DNA from: Halovenus carboxidivorans
GTDB lineage: Archaea > Halobacteriota > Halobacteria > Halobacteriales > Haloarculaceae
Direction of reading: 5' to 3'
DNA: 64,000 nt
NCBI RefSeq assembly: GCF_009831575.1
Contig: NZ_WUUT01000002.1
Span: 62,001-126,000, forward strand
The notes beneath the pieces are model-generated. The model searched no databases. It saw nothing but the letters and a program-made list of their open reading frames with translations, and had not been told where the DNA came from. The position numbers and the translations under genes are program-made. Shown one piece after another: positions 17,039-25,707 of the stretch (position 1 is the stretch's first letter; each line of letters starts with the position of its first letter).

Positions 17039-17977
17039 ATGACAGCATTCACGGCAATCGACACCGACGAACAGGCAGAGAAAGACGACTTCACGCCAGG
17101 GGTCGAGCCACAACCGACGTGGTGTCCGGGCTGTGGCGACTTCGCGGTGCTGAAAGCGCTCAAGGGCGCGATGCCGGAGGTCGGCCGAACACCGGAGGAG
17201 ACGCTTCTGGTGACCGGGATCGGCTGTTCCGGAAAGCTCTCCAGTTACTTCGAGAGCTACGGCTACCACGCGATCCACGGCCGATCGCTGCCGGTCGCGC
17301 GGGCGGCGAAGTTGACGAACCCGGGACTGGAGGTCATCGCTGCGGGCGGTGACGGCGACGGCTACGGCATCGGCGGGAACCACTTCATGCACACCGCCCG
17401 GGAGAACCACGACATGACCTATATCGTGTTCAACAACGAGATCTTCGGGCTGACCAAGGGCCAGACCTCGCCGACGAGTCCGAAAGGACACAAGTCGAAG
17501 ACCCAGCCCAGCGGCAGCGCGAAGGACCCCGTCCGACCGCTGACGCTCTCGCTGGCCTCCGGAGCCTCCTACATCGCCCGGACGGCCGCGACGAACCCCC
17601 GGCAGGCCCAGGAGATCGTCAAGGAAGCGATCGAACACGACGGGTTCGCCCACATCGACTTCCTCACGCAGTGTCCGACCTGGAACAAGGACGCCAAAGA
17701 GTACGTCCCCTACACCGACATCCAGCAGGACGACGAGTTCGACTTCGACGTGACCGACCGCCGGGAGGCCGCCGACATGATGTACGAGGCCGAGAACCGG
17801 CTGTACGAAGGGGAGGTGCTCACCGGTCGGTTCTACCGCGACGAGGACCGACTGACCTACGGCGAGGAGAAACGCAAGACCGGCGAGATGCCCGCGGACC
17901 CCCTCGCCGAGCGGTACTTCGACGAGGACGCCGAGTGGGCCCGAACCGCTGACGAACTACTCGGCCGACACACCTGA
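17039..17977 (+). CDS. korB: 2-oxoacid:ferredoxin oxidoreductase beta subunit (KorB)
   Basis: This 312-aa TPP-binding subunit is the partner of KorA. It shows Cys29 and Cys32 (CPGCGD), Cys63 (GIGCSGKL) and a later Cys in LTQCPTWN (~209), the cluster ligands of this enzyme class. The TPP motif GDGDGYGIGGNHFMHTAREN...NN lies at ~103-132. FGLTKGQTSPTSPKGHKSKT is nearly identical to halobacterial KorB. It is co-transcribed with korA. Confidence 0.93.
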   Translation: MTAFTAIDTDEQAEKDDFTPGVEPQPTWCPGCGDFAVLKALKGAMPEVGRTPEETLLVTGIGCSGKLSSYFESYGYHAIHGRSLPVARAAKLTNPGLEVIAAGGDGDGYGIGGNHFMHTARENHDMTYIVFNNEIFGLTKGQTSPTSPKGHKSKTQPSGSAKDPVRPLTLSLASGASYIARTAATNPRQAQEIVKEAIEHDGFAHIDFLTQCPTWNKDAKEYVPYTDIQQDDEFDFDVTDRREAADMMYEAENRLYEGEVLTGRFYRDEDRLTYGEEKRKTGEMPADPLAERYFDEDAEWARTADELLGRHT

Positions 17978-18105
17978 TTACGGCGACAGACCCGCAAAAC
18001 CCCGGCGCTGCGGGGTACTCGCGGCCGATTTCCTGGGGTTTGTTCGGCAAAAGTTCACTTTGCGGATTCGGAAGATATTTTTCCGGTGGTGTGAAAGATA
18101 TAGTC

Positions 18106-18534
18106 ATGAGCGCAGAGGCTACGGAACAGCGTATTCTGTCGGTTCTGGAGGAGGACGCGCAGGCATCGTACGCGGAGATTGCAGAGCGGGCGGAGGTCTC
18201 GAAGCCGACCGTCCGCAAGTACATCCAGAAGCTCGAAGAGGAAGGCGTCATCGTCGGCTACTCTGCTGATGTCGACCCGAAGAAACTCTCCGGGCAATCG
18301 ATCGCGATCGTCGGGATCGACGTCGAAAGCGAGCAGTACGTCGAGGTGACCCGAACGTTGAAAGAGCTCGACGCGATCGAATCACTCTACACCTCGAGCG
18401 GCGATCACACGCTGATGGCCGAGGTACGCGCACCCGACGGCGACTCCCTCGGTGAGATCATCAACGACGAGATCATGGAGCTTCCGGGCGTCAGTGCGGC
18501 CCACCCGTCTTTCCTCCAGGAACGGCTGAAGTGA
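18106..18534 (+). CDS. Lrp/AsnC family transcription regulator
   Basis: This 142-aa regulator has an N-terminal helix-turn-helix (residues ~5-50: EQRILSVLEEDAQASYAEIAERAEVSKPTVRKYIQKLEEEGVI) and a C-terminal RAM ligand/oligomer domain (~68-140). It probably controls amino-acid or central-carbon genes. Because it directly follows korAB, local control of that operon is an obvious but untested idea. ATG 18106 removes a non-homologous 22-residue extension. Confidence 0.9.
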   Translation: MSAEATEQRILSVLEEDAQASYAEIAERAEVSKPTVRKYIQKLEEEGVIVGYSADVDPKKLSGQSIAIVGIDVESEQYVEVTRTLKELDAIESLYTSSGDHTLMAEVRAPDGDSLGEIINDEIMELPGVSAAHPSFLQERLK

Positions 18535-18574
18535 GACCGCCGGATGTTTTATCCTACCGCCCCCAACGTCAGCT

Positions 18575-20089
18575 ATGACACGGAGGCTCCTTCTGGGCGG
18601 GGGAGCGGTACTCGAACGTCTCGCCCAATCAGTTCACGAGCAGTCCGGGAGCCTGCAGGTCGGAACTGACGATCCGGAGACCGCAGACGCGCTCACGGAG
18701 CGTGGCATCCCCGTCGTAGAGTTCGAGCAGTTCGATCAGGCGATCTGTTCGGGGTTCGAGCCGCCCGATATCGTCGGGGTGTTCGACGAGCGCCGCGAGC
18801 GGACGGAATCGATCGCGCGGATCGCCGGGTCAGTCTTTCCGAACGCACAGCTGATCAGCTACGCCGGCTGGTCAGCCGAGGCGTCGCTCGATGGACTGGC
18901 GTCGCTGTCCGACCGCGTCGTCGACCCCGCCGAGGCGCTGACGGACCACCTCTCGGCACGGATCGGTGACCGGGGCCAGCGGATGCGACAGCTCCAGCAG
19001 GTTCTCCGAGAGATCGACCGACTCGCAGTCGTGACACACGACAACCCCGATCCCGACGCGCTCGCGAGCGCGCTCGCACTCGCCCGCATCGCACAGGCGG
19101 CGGGCTGTCCGACTGAGGTCTGTTATTACGGGGAGATCACCCACCAGGAGAACCGGGCGTTCATCAACGTGCTCGGGATGGAACTGCGGAACCTGGGACC
19201 GGAGGACGACCTCTCGGAGTTCGACGGCGTGGCGCTCGTCGATCACTCCCGACCCAGCGTGAACGATCAACTCCCCGCCGACCTCCCGATCGATATCGTG
19301 ATCGATCACCACCCGCCGCGTTCGCCGGTCGACGCACGCTTTGTCGACCTCCGGAGCAGCGTGGGTGCGACGAGCACACTGCTCGTCGACTATCTCGACC
19401 GATTCAACATCGACTTCGACGAAGACCTCGCCACGGCACTGCTGTTCGGGATCCACGTCGATACCGACGGCTTCTCCCGGGAGATCTCACAGGAGGACTT
19501 CACGGCGGCCGCACGGCTCGTCCCGACGGTGAACTTCGGGACGCTCGACCGGATCGAATCGCCGAGCATCAGCCCCCGAACCTTCGGGACCATCGCCGAC
19601 GCGATCCAGAACCGCCGGGTGGAGGGCAGCGTTCTCATGTCCTGTGTGGGAGCGCTGTCGGAGCGTGACGCGCTGGCACAGGCGGCCGACCGCCTGCTGA
19701 ACATGGAGGGGATCACGACGGTACTCGTCTACGGTATCAAAGACGAGCAGATTTTCGTGTCGGCGCGCGCCCGGGGAGCCGGGATCGATCTGGGCGAGAC
19801 GCTTCGAGACGCCTTCGGACAGATCGGCAGTGCCGGCGGCCACGTCGACATGGCCGGCGCACAGATCAAGCTCGGCCTGCTCGGTGCGACCGACGAACGG
19901 GACGATTCGCTGCACGACGTGATCGAGGAGATCGTCGCCTCGCGCTTTCTGGACGTGCTCGACGCCGATGTCGGCGCCACGGCGACGAGTCCGTACGCGA
20001 CCGAGTCGGAGATCGACGCGGAGTATCTCGGCGAGGACAGCCCGGAGGAGGGACGGAACCGCTGGAACGACCGGCCCGGGGACTCGTAG
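18575..20089 (+). CDS. DHH family phosphoesterase with TrkA-N-like N-terminus
   Basis: This 504-aa protein has an N-terminal Rossmann-like domain (~1-130) resembling TrkA-N (RCK). The DHH domain follows (~145-300) with motifs VVTHDNPDPDALASA, VALVDHS and DHHPP, and then a DHHA1 domain with GSAGGHVDMAGAQI (~425-440). DHH enzymes hydrolyse phosphodiester bonds in oligonucleotides or cyclic dinucleotides. The GGH motif in DHHA1 supports nucleotide substrates. The tail is acidic and disordered. The exact substrate is unknown. Confidence 0.85.
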   Translation: MTRRLLLGGGAVLERLAQSVHEQSGSLQVGTDDPETADALTERGIPVVEFEQFDQAICSGFEPPDIVGVFDERRERTESIARIAGSVFPNAQLISYAGWSAEASLDGLASLSDRVVDPAEALTDHLSARIGDRGQRMRQLQQVLREIDRLAVVTHDNPDPDALASALALARIAQAAGCPTEVCYYGEITHQENRAFINVLGMELRNLGPEDDLSEFDGVALVDHSRPSVNDQLPADLPIDIVIDHHPPRSPVDARFVDLRSSVGATSTLLVDYLDRFNIDFDEDLATALLFGIHVDTDGFSREISQEDFTAAARLVPTVNFGTLDRIESPSISPRTFGTIADAIQNRRVEGSVLMSCVGALSERDALAQAADRLLNMEGITTVLVYGIKDEQIFVSARARGAGIDLGETLRDAFGQIGSAGGHVDMAGAQIKLGLLGATDERDDSLHDVIEEIVASRFLDVLDADVGATATSPYATESEIDAEYLGEDSPEEGRNRWNDRPGDS

Positions 20090-20135
20090 CTGACAGACGA
20101 GAGGCTTTTCGGCCCCCCGTCCCTCAGGGGAGGTA

Positions 20136-20927
20136 ATGGCAGACCAACAGAAACCGACCGTCCGGGATTATATGACCCAAGATGTCGCGACGGTCGCCCC
20201 CGAGGATACGGTGCGAGATGTCGCAGAGCGGATCGCCAACAGCGAGAACCACAGCGGCTACCCCGTCTGTGACGGCCGCCAGGTCGAAGGCTTCGTCAGC
20301 GCACGTGATCTCCTCCTCGAAGACGAGCAGGAACCGATCTTCAAAATCATGTCGACAGATCTACTCGTCGCCCACCCTGATATGAAGCTCAACGACGCCG
20401 CCCGCGTCATCCTCCGCTCCGGGATCCGTCGCCTGCCGGTCGTCGACGACGCCGGCAACCTCGTGGGGATCATCTCGAACTCCGACGTGATCCGCAGTCA
20501 GATCGAACGGGCCACGCCGGGGAAAGTCGACAAACTGGTCAGGACGCTACAGAACATCCACGACGTCGAGGCCACCGAGAGCCGCCGTGACATCGAACTC
20601 TCGGAGCTGACTCCGACCCAGGGGAAGGTCTACGCCGACGAACTCGAAGGCCGGCGGTACGAACTCGAACGCGGCCTCGCCGAGCCACTGGTCGTCATCG
20701 ACACCCCCACCGATCTACTGCTCGCCGACGGTCACCACCGCGTCAAGGCCGCCGACCAGCTCGGTATCGACGAGATGGACGCCTACGTCATCGAGATCAG
20801 CCAGCCGGTCGAGCTCGGGATGGCCGAAACGGCCCGCAAGGAGAACCTCGAAAGCGTCGAGGATATCGACGCCGTCGATTACGCACACCACCCGCTGGTC
20901 GAGCGGACACAGCGACTCCAGGAGTAA
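20136..20927 (+). CDS. CBS-pair plus ParB/Srx-like domain protein (possible SerK-type kinase)
   Basis: This 263-aa protein has two CBS repeats (residues ~10-62 and ~70-125: VRDYMTQDVATVAPEDTV; RLPVVDDAGNLVGIISNSDVI) followed by a ParB/sulfiredoxin-like domain (~150-245) with signature LLLADGHHRVKAADQLG. The CBS pair probably senses an adenine nucleotide. The DGHHR signature is shared with the archaeal ADP-dependent free-serine kinase SerK, so a metabolic kinase role is possible, instead of DNA partitioning. This is inference from the fold. A GGGGAGG site precedes ATG 20136. Confidence 0.78.
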   Translation: MADQQKPTVRDYMTQDVATVAPEDTVRDVAERIANSENHSGYPVCDGRQVEGFVSARDLLLEDEQEPIFKIMSTDLLVAHPDMKLNDAARVILRSGIRRLPVVDDAGNLVGIISNSDVIRSQIERATPGKVDKLVRTLQNIHDVEATESRRDIELSELTPTQGKVYADELEGRRYELERGLAEPLVVIDTPTDLLLADGHHRVKAADQLGIDEMDAYVIEISQPVELGMAETARKENLESVEDIDAVDYAHHPLVERTQRLQE

Positions 20928-21009
20928 GTCACGGACACCGCGTTTTTCCCGCAGTGACAGCGGAGTGTTGCCGGTATCTTATTCAGGGCCCCGCCCGTAC
21001 CGTCGTGGT

Positions 21010-22710
21010 ATGTTCGACCAAGACGAACTCGAACAGATCCGTGCGGACCGGGGGGAGTGGGAGTCCGAACGGCTCGATCCCGTACTGTCGAAACACGGGG
21101 AGCGACAGGACCGGTTCGCGACCGTCTCGAACATGGAGGTCGACCGGCTGTACACGCCCGAAGATATCGCAGACCTCGATTTCGGCGAGGATCTCGGCTT
21201 TCCGGGTGAGCCGCCGTTCACCCGGGGCGTCTATCCGACCATGTATCGGGGCCGCACGTGGACGATGCGGCAGTTCGCCGGCTTCGGTACGGCCGAGGAG
21301 ACCAACGAGCGGTTCCACTACCTGATCGAGGAGGGCCAGACCGGGCTGTCGACGGCCTTCGATATGCCGACGCTGATGGGGATCGACTCCGACCACCGGA
21401 TGGCGAACGGAGAGGTCGGCAAGGAGGGAGTCGCCGTCGACACGCTTCGGGACATGGAGATACTGTTCGACGGGATCGACCTCAGCGAAATCTCGACCTC
21501 CTTCACGATCAACCCGAGCGCCGTCGTCATCTACGCGATGTATCTCGCGCTGGCCGACAAGCAGGGCGTCGACCGCGAGGAGATCCGCGGCACCCTCCAG
21601 AACGACATGTTCAAGGAGTTCATCGCCCAGAAGGAGTGGGTCGTGCCGCCGGAGCCGTCGCTGAAACTCTCGACGGACGTGATCGAGTTCTCCGCCGAAC
21701 ACACCCCGAAGTTCAAGCCCGTCTCCGTCTCCGGCTATCACATCCGGGAGGCCGGCTCGACGGCCGTCCAGGAGTTGGCGTTCACGCTCGCAGACGGGAT
21801 GGCGTACGTCGAGGACTGTCTGGACCGTGGGCTCGATGTCGACGAGTTCGGACCGACGCTCTCGTTTTTCTTCAACGCGCACAACTCGCTGTTCGAGGAG
21901 GTGGCGAAGTTCCGGGCCGCCCGGCGGATCTGGGCGCGGATCATGGAGGAGTGGTACGGCGCGGAGACCGACGAGGCGCGGATGATGAAGTTCCACACCC
22001 AGACGGCGGGGCAGTCGCTGACCGCCCAGCAGCCGATGAACAACGTCGTCCGGGTGACGATTCAGGCGCTCGCGGCGGTGTTAGGCGGCACACAGAGCCT
22101 GCACACCAACAGCTACGACGAGGCGCTGGCGCTGCCCAGCGAGGACGCCGTCCGCGTCTCGCTTCGCACCCAGCAGATCATCGCCGAGGAGTCCGGTGCG
22201 GCGGATATCGTCGACCCGCTGGGCGGCTCTTTCGCCGTCGAGTCGCTGACCGATCAGGTCGAGTCGGAGACGATGGCCTACATCGAGGAGATCAGAGAGA
22301 TGGGTGACGGCTCCATGCGCGAGGGTGTGCTCCGAGGGATCGACGAGGGGTACTTCCAGCGGGAGATCCAGGACTCCGCGTACGAGTACCAGCAGCGCGT
22401 CGAGCGCGGCGAGGAGACGGTCGTCGGCGTCAACGAGTACAGCATCGAGGAGGACACCGAGCCGGAGATTCTGAAGGTCGACGAGGACGTGCAGGCCCGC
22501 CAGCGAGAGCGCCTCGCGGCGGTCAAAGACGAGCGTGACGACGAGGCCGTCGAGGACGCGCTCGCGGCGGTGGGCGAGGCGGCCGAAAACGAGGAGAACG
22601 TCGTCCCTGCGGTAATCGAGGCAGTCAAGGCCTACGCGACCATGGGTGAGATCATGAGCGTGTTCGAGCAGCAGTACGGGGCGTATCGAGAGACAGTCCA
22701 TGTCACATAG
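21010..22710 (+). CDS. Methylmalonyl-CoA mutase large-subunit catalytic domain
   Basis: This 566-aa subunit holds the TIM-barrel substrate domain of methylmalonyl-CoA mutase (RGVYPTMYRGRTWTMRQFAGFG, GLSTAFDMPTLMG, QPMNNVVRVTIQALAAVLGGTQSLHTNS, DPLGGSFAVE). The cobalamin-binding DxHxxG domain is absent and must be a separate small subunit encoded elsewhere, the usual archaeal arrangement. It interconverts methylmalonyl-CoA and succinyl-CoA, linking propionyl-CoA to the TCA cycle. ATG 21010 was taken over an upstream frame (20965) with an unrelated N-terminus. Confidence 0.92.
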   Translation: MFDQDELEQIRADRGEWESERLDPVLSKHGERQDRFATVSNMEVDRLYTPEDIADLDFGEDLGFPGEPPFTRGVYPTMYRGRTWTMRQFAGFGTAEETNERFHYLIEEGQTGLSTAFDMPTLMGIDSDHRMANGEVGKEGVAVDTLRDMEILFDGIDLSEISTSFTINPSAVVIYAMYLALADKQGVDREEIRGTLQNDMFKEFIAQKEWVVPPEPSLKLSTDVIEFSAEHTPKFKPVSVSGYHIREAGSTAVQELAFTLADGMAYVEDCLDRGLDVDEFGPTLSFFFNAHNSLFEEVAKFRAARRIWARIMEEWYGAETDEARMMKFHTQTAGQSLTAQQPMNNVVRVTIQALAAVLGGTQSLHTNSYDEALALPSEDAVRVSLRTQQIIAEESGAADIVDPLGGSFAVESLTDQVESETMAYIEEIREMGDGSMREGVLRGIDEGYFQREIQDSAYEYQQRVERGEETVVGVNEYSIEEDTEPEILKVDEDVQARQRERLAAVKDERDDEAVEDALAAVGEAAENEENVVPAVIEAVKAYATMGEIMSVFEQQYGAYRETVHVT

Positions 22711-22754
22711 CCAACTGAGCGTCCTCGCCGGTCGGAGAGGGGTGTTCGCCCGCA

Positions 22755-22764
22755 AAGTATATAC
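22755..22764 (+). promoter_or_regulatory. TATA box upstream of 799-aa coiled-coil gene
   Basis: AAGTATATAC is centred about 29 bases before ATG 22789, which implies leaderless transcription. Confidence 0.6.
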
Positions 22765-22788
22765 TCTCAATCTAACTTGTGGGAAACA

Positions 22789-25188
22789 ATGAGTACGCGT
22801 GTCGTCGATCAGGTAGACTCTTGGGACGGCCGGTCGTTCTCGGGCGGGTATCGCGAACTACAAGACCTCGCCGACAGCGAGTTCTCCGGCGTCGTCCGGG
22901 CCGGCGGGGCCGAACTGTACATGACCCGCGGCGTCGTCGTCGGGATCCGCCGCGGCGACATCGAGGACTTCGAGGCGAGCGGGACGGTGTACCAGGCGCC
23001 GACGGACGCCCTCCCACTGCTCGCTGTCATGCAGGAGCGCAGCGAGGAGGTGCGCGCGAAGTATTACACCGAGGACACGAGCATCTCCAAGGTCGACAAG
23101 ACACTCTCAGACGGCGGGTTCACCGGATATATCGAACTCTCCGAAAACGTCCTCAGCGGCGATTACTACCTCGTCTACCACGCCGGCACGTCGATGAGCG
23201 TCGGCTACGTCGGGGAGTCGGGTCGGCTGATCGAGGGCGACGAAGCCTTCGAGACGGCCAACGACGAGGTCGGCATCTACGAGGTCCGGCCGGTCGATAT
23301 CGAGCCGATCGATATCCCCGAACCCGAGGACGACGCTGGGGAGGAGCCGGCGGAGACAGCGGAGTCGACCGGACCGGCGTCGGCAGAAGAGCAGTCCGAG
23401 CAGCCCCCGACAGAATCGCCGTCGGAAGAGGCCGAACCGTCCGGGCAGTCAGGTGCCGCGGCCGGACAGTCCGCCGCGCAGGCGGCCAACGAGACCCAGA
23501 CGGAACCGGCGCAGACGACACAGGGAGGCCAGCAGGCGGCGACACAGACCGAAGCCCGACAGGAAAGCGAGCCGGAACGGGCCGAAACCGCCGAACAGCA
23601 GGGTTCGAGCGCCGCTGGCGGAGCCGCCGGAACGAGCGAGCAACCCCCGGAGTCGGCCACGACCACGGCTGACACCGCCGACGCGGCGCAGTCGTCTCCT
23701 CGGAGGGAGCAGACACGCTCGAAATCAGGAGCGCGCTCTCGCGAGCAGCCCGGCCAGACCGACACGACCGAACCGAGCGCACAGTCGAGCCAGCGCCAAC
23801 AGCAGCCTCGCGGTCGGCCACAGCCCCCACAGGAGCCCCCCCGGGAGCAACAGCCGAGTGTCGACCAGCGCCAGCCACAGTCCCAGGAATCCGCCCAGCG
23901 CCAGGACACCGAGACGAAGGCGATCCCGTCGCTCGACCCGGACAAGACCGCGGTGCCCGAAAACGGGGCGGAGCCGAGCGACCCGCGGCCGAGTGGACAG
24001 TCCACGCCGACACAGACCGAGCCACAACCATCCCAGAGCGAACGTCGACAGCAGGCCGACAGCCCGGAACCGGCGGCTCAGCAGGCGGCCCGGGAGCCGG
24101 ATCAGACACCACAGCAGCACCGTCCACGGGGGGGAGAGACACAACCCCAGCACAGCGAGACGGGAGCGGCGGCCCCCACAGCGGCCGCTTCGAGCGAACC
24201 CGAACCCCAGCAGTCCGGCGAACCCGGACCGGGCGCTACCGAGCGAATCGACGAACTCGAAACCGAACTCGACGCGAAAGACGAGGAGATCGACCGTCTC
24301 GAGGCGGAGGTCGAGTCGGTCACCGACGAGCGCGACGAACTCGAAGCCGAACTCGAGAGCCTCCGAAGCGAGCGCGACGAGCTGCAGACCGAGGTCGAGG
24401 AGCTACGGGACGAACTCCAGCGACTCGAAGACGAACTGGGGGCCGCGACACAGGCCGAACAGCGCCTCTCCGGAGACGAGGCACTCGCCGGAACGGACGT
24501 GTTCGTCCGGTACCGCTCGAAGGGGAAAGCGACCCTGGAGAAAGCCCACGGCGGGAGCACGCGCAAAGAGGACGTAAACGAGAACCTTCGGCTGGAAAAA
24601 CACACCCAGTTCGACGCCGACACGGTGGCAGTCGGCGGCCAGTCGTACGACGATTTCCTCGAATCCACGCTCGAATACCAGTTCGTCCGGTGGGTCGTCC
24701 GGGACCTCCTGTTCGAGATCCGGGACACCGGCCACGAGAAGGCGTTACGCGACCTCTACGACGTGTTGCCGAGGATCGACCGCGCCGAACTGTCCGGCGT
24801 CGTCGAGGTGACCTACACCGAAAATGGCCAGGAGACACAGAGCCAGGAGGCATTCGACGTGGTCCTCCGGGACCGGATGGGGAACCCGCTGCTCGCGGCC
24901 AACCTCAACGACACCCGCGAGGCGACCACGGAGTCGATGATGGAACGGCTGATCACCGCCGCCGAGCGCGTCGGACAGTCGAGTGACGGCTTTTCGGGGG
25001 CGTTTTTCGTCACCGAGAGCTTCTTCGAGCCCGGGGCGCTCGAAATCGCCAGCGACGCCACCCAGGGCGGACTGCTCAGCCGTGACAAGCGCAAAAGCTT
25101 CGTCAACCTCTCCCGGAAACGGGGCTATCACCTCTGTCTGGTCGAGGCGAGAAACGAGAACTTCCACCTGGCGGTCCCGGAGCTGTAG
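22789..25188 (+). CDS. Large haloarchaeal protein: N-domain, 300-residue disordered linker, coiled coil, C-domain
   Basis: This 799-aa protein has an unknown function. Residues ~1-175 form a folded domain (GGYRELQDLADSEFSGVVRAGG...). Residues ~178-484 are a low-complexity linker dominated by Gln, Ser, Pro, Thr, Glu and Ala, with almost no hydrophobics. Residues ~485-560 are a strong coiled coil of repeating E-L-E/D-E-L units. Residues ~565-799 are a second folded domain (TDVFVRYRSKGKATLEKAHGG; EAFDVVLRDRMGNPLLAANL). The last part recalls a restriction-endonuclease-like sandwich without a clear active site; this is only a suggestion. No membrane segment or signal peptide is seen. A scaffold or regulatory hub is plausible. 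Confidence 0.75.
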   Translation: MSTRVVDQVDSWDGRSFSGGYRELQDLADSEFSGVVRAGGAELYMTRGVVVGIRRGDIEDFEASGTVYQAPTDALPLLAVMQERSEEVRAKYYTEDTSISKVDKTLSDGGFTGYIELSENVLSGDYYLVYHAGTSMSVGYVGESGRLIEGDEAFETANDEVGIYEVRPVDIEPIDIPEPEDDAGEEPAETAESTGPASAEEQSEQPPTESPSEEAEPSGQSGAAAGQSAAQAANETQTEPAQTTQGGQQAATQTEARQESEPERAETAEQQGSSAAGGAAGTSEQPPESATTTADTADAAQSSPRREQTRSKSGARSREQPGQTDTTEPSAQSSQRQQQPRGRPQPPQEPPREQQPSVDQRQPQSQESAQRQDTETKAIPSLDPDKTAVPENGAEPSDPRPSGQSTPTQTEPQPSQSERRQQADSPEPAAQQAAREPDQTPQQHRPRGGETQPQHSETGAAAPTAAASSEPEPQQSGEPGPGATERIDELETELDAKDEEIDRLEAEVESVTDERDELEAELESLRSERDELQTEVEELRDELQRLEDELGAATQAEQRLSGDEALAGTDVFVRYRSKGKATLEKAHGGSTRKEDVNENLRLEKHTQFDADTVAVGGQSYDDFLESTLEYQFVRWVVRDLLFEIRDTGHEKALRDLYDVLPRIDRAELSGVVEVTYTENGQETQSQEAFDVVLRDRMGNPLLAANLNDTREATTESMMERLITAAERVGQSSDGFSGAFFVTESFFEPGALEIASDATQGGLLSRDKRKSFVNLSRKRGYHLCLVEARNENFHLAVPEL

Positions 25189-25216
25189 GGTATAACGCAG
25201 AAACGAGTCGATCAGG

Positions 25217-25522
25217 TCAGCCTTCGACTTCCGCGACTTCGTCGATTTTCATCCCGTCGAGTTTCTCGATGATGTGATCGATCTTGCCGTCGAGGTCCTC
25301 GACGAACTCCTCGGTGTCCTCGGTCGTGATCGCACCCTGGCTCGACGGCTCGATGAGGTTCTCCTCTTCGAGCACGCGGAGGGAGTACCGAACCTTGTGG
25401 TGGGGGTAGCCCGTCTCGTTAGACATCTTGACGATACCGATCGGCTCGTTTTCGATCACCATCCGGAGTACCTGGAGATGGCGTTCCAGCATATCCACTT
25501 CCTTTTCGAGTCTGTCTATCAT
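25217..25522 (-). CDS. Small winged-helix transcription regulator
   Basis: This 101-aa protein opens with a helix MIDRLEKEVDMLERHLQVLR and has a winged helix (~20-65: IGIVKMSNETGYPHHKVRYSLRVLEEENLIEPSSQGAI). It ends in an acidic helix, likely for dimerisation. A TATA-like CTTTAAAT (25549-25556, minus strand) sits 30 bases before the start. An imperfect dyad ACAA-8-TTGT (25524-25539) lies just upstream of the ATG, which fits autoregulation. Its targets are unknown. Confidence 0.82.
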   Translation of the reverse strand: MIDRLEKEVDMLERHLQVLRMVIENEPIGIVKMSNETGYPHHKVRYSLRVLEEENLIEPSSQGAITTEDTEEFVEDLDGKIDHIIEKLDGMKIDEVAEVEG

Positions 25523-25548
25523 GACAATTGTTAACTTGTGATGGGTGG

Positions 25549-25556
25549 ATTTAAAG
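25549..25556 (-). promoter_or_regulatory. TATA box of small winged-helix regulator
   Basis: On the minus strand CTTTAAAT is centred ~30 bases before ATG 25522. The bases between it and the ATG carry the ACAA...TTGT dyad, a possible operator. Confidence 0.55.
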
Positions 25557-25707
25557 GTTGCTGTCGTTCAGTGTCGTTTCCGCAAAATACCCTCCCGACG
25601 AGCCTGCACTGTGCGAGTGTTCGCCAAGGGCACTCATAAAAGCTTCGGCAGTTCGTCGCTGTGACGGACCGTAATCGGTTTACCGCGTTGGCGGGAATTG
25701 AGCCGTG

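Noticed and set aside
20136-20927. ParB partition protein marking a replication origin
   Set aside because: No ParA gene, parS-like repeats or Orc1/Cdc6 gene lie nearby, and the CBS fusion fits a metabolic protein better.
23330-24240. Repetitive codons in the 799-aa gene, considered as a DNA repeat array
   Set aside because: The repetition is at amino-acid composition level (Q, S, E, P, T, A) without a fixed nucleotide unit.
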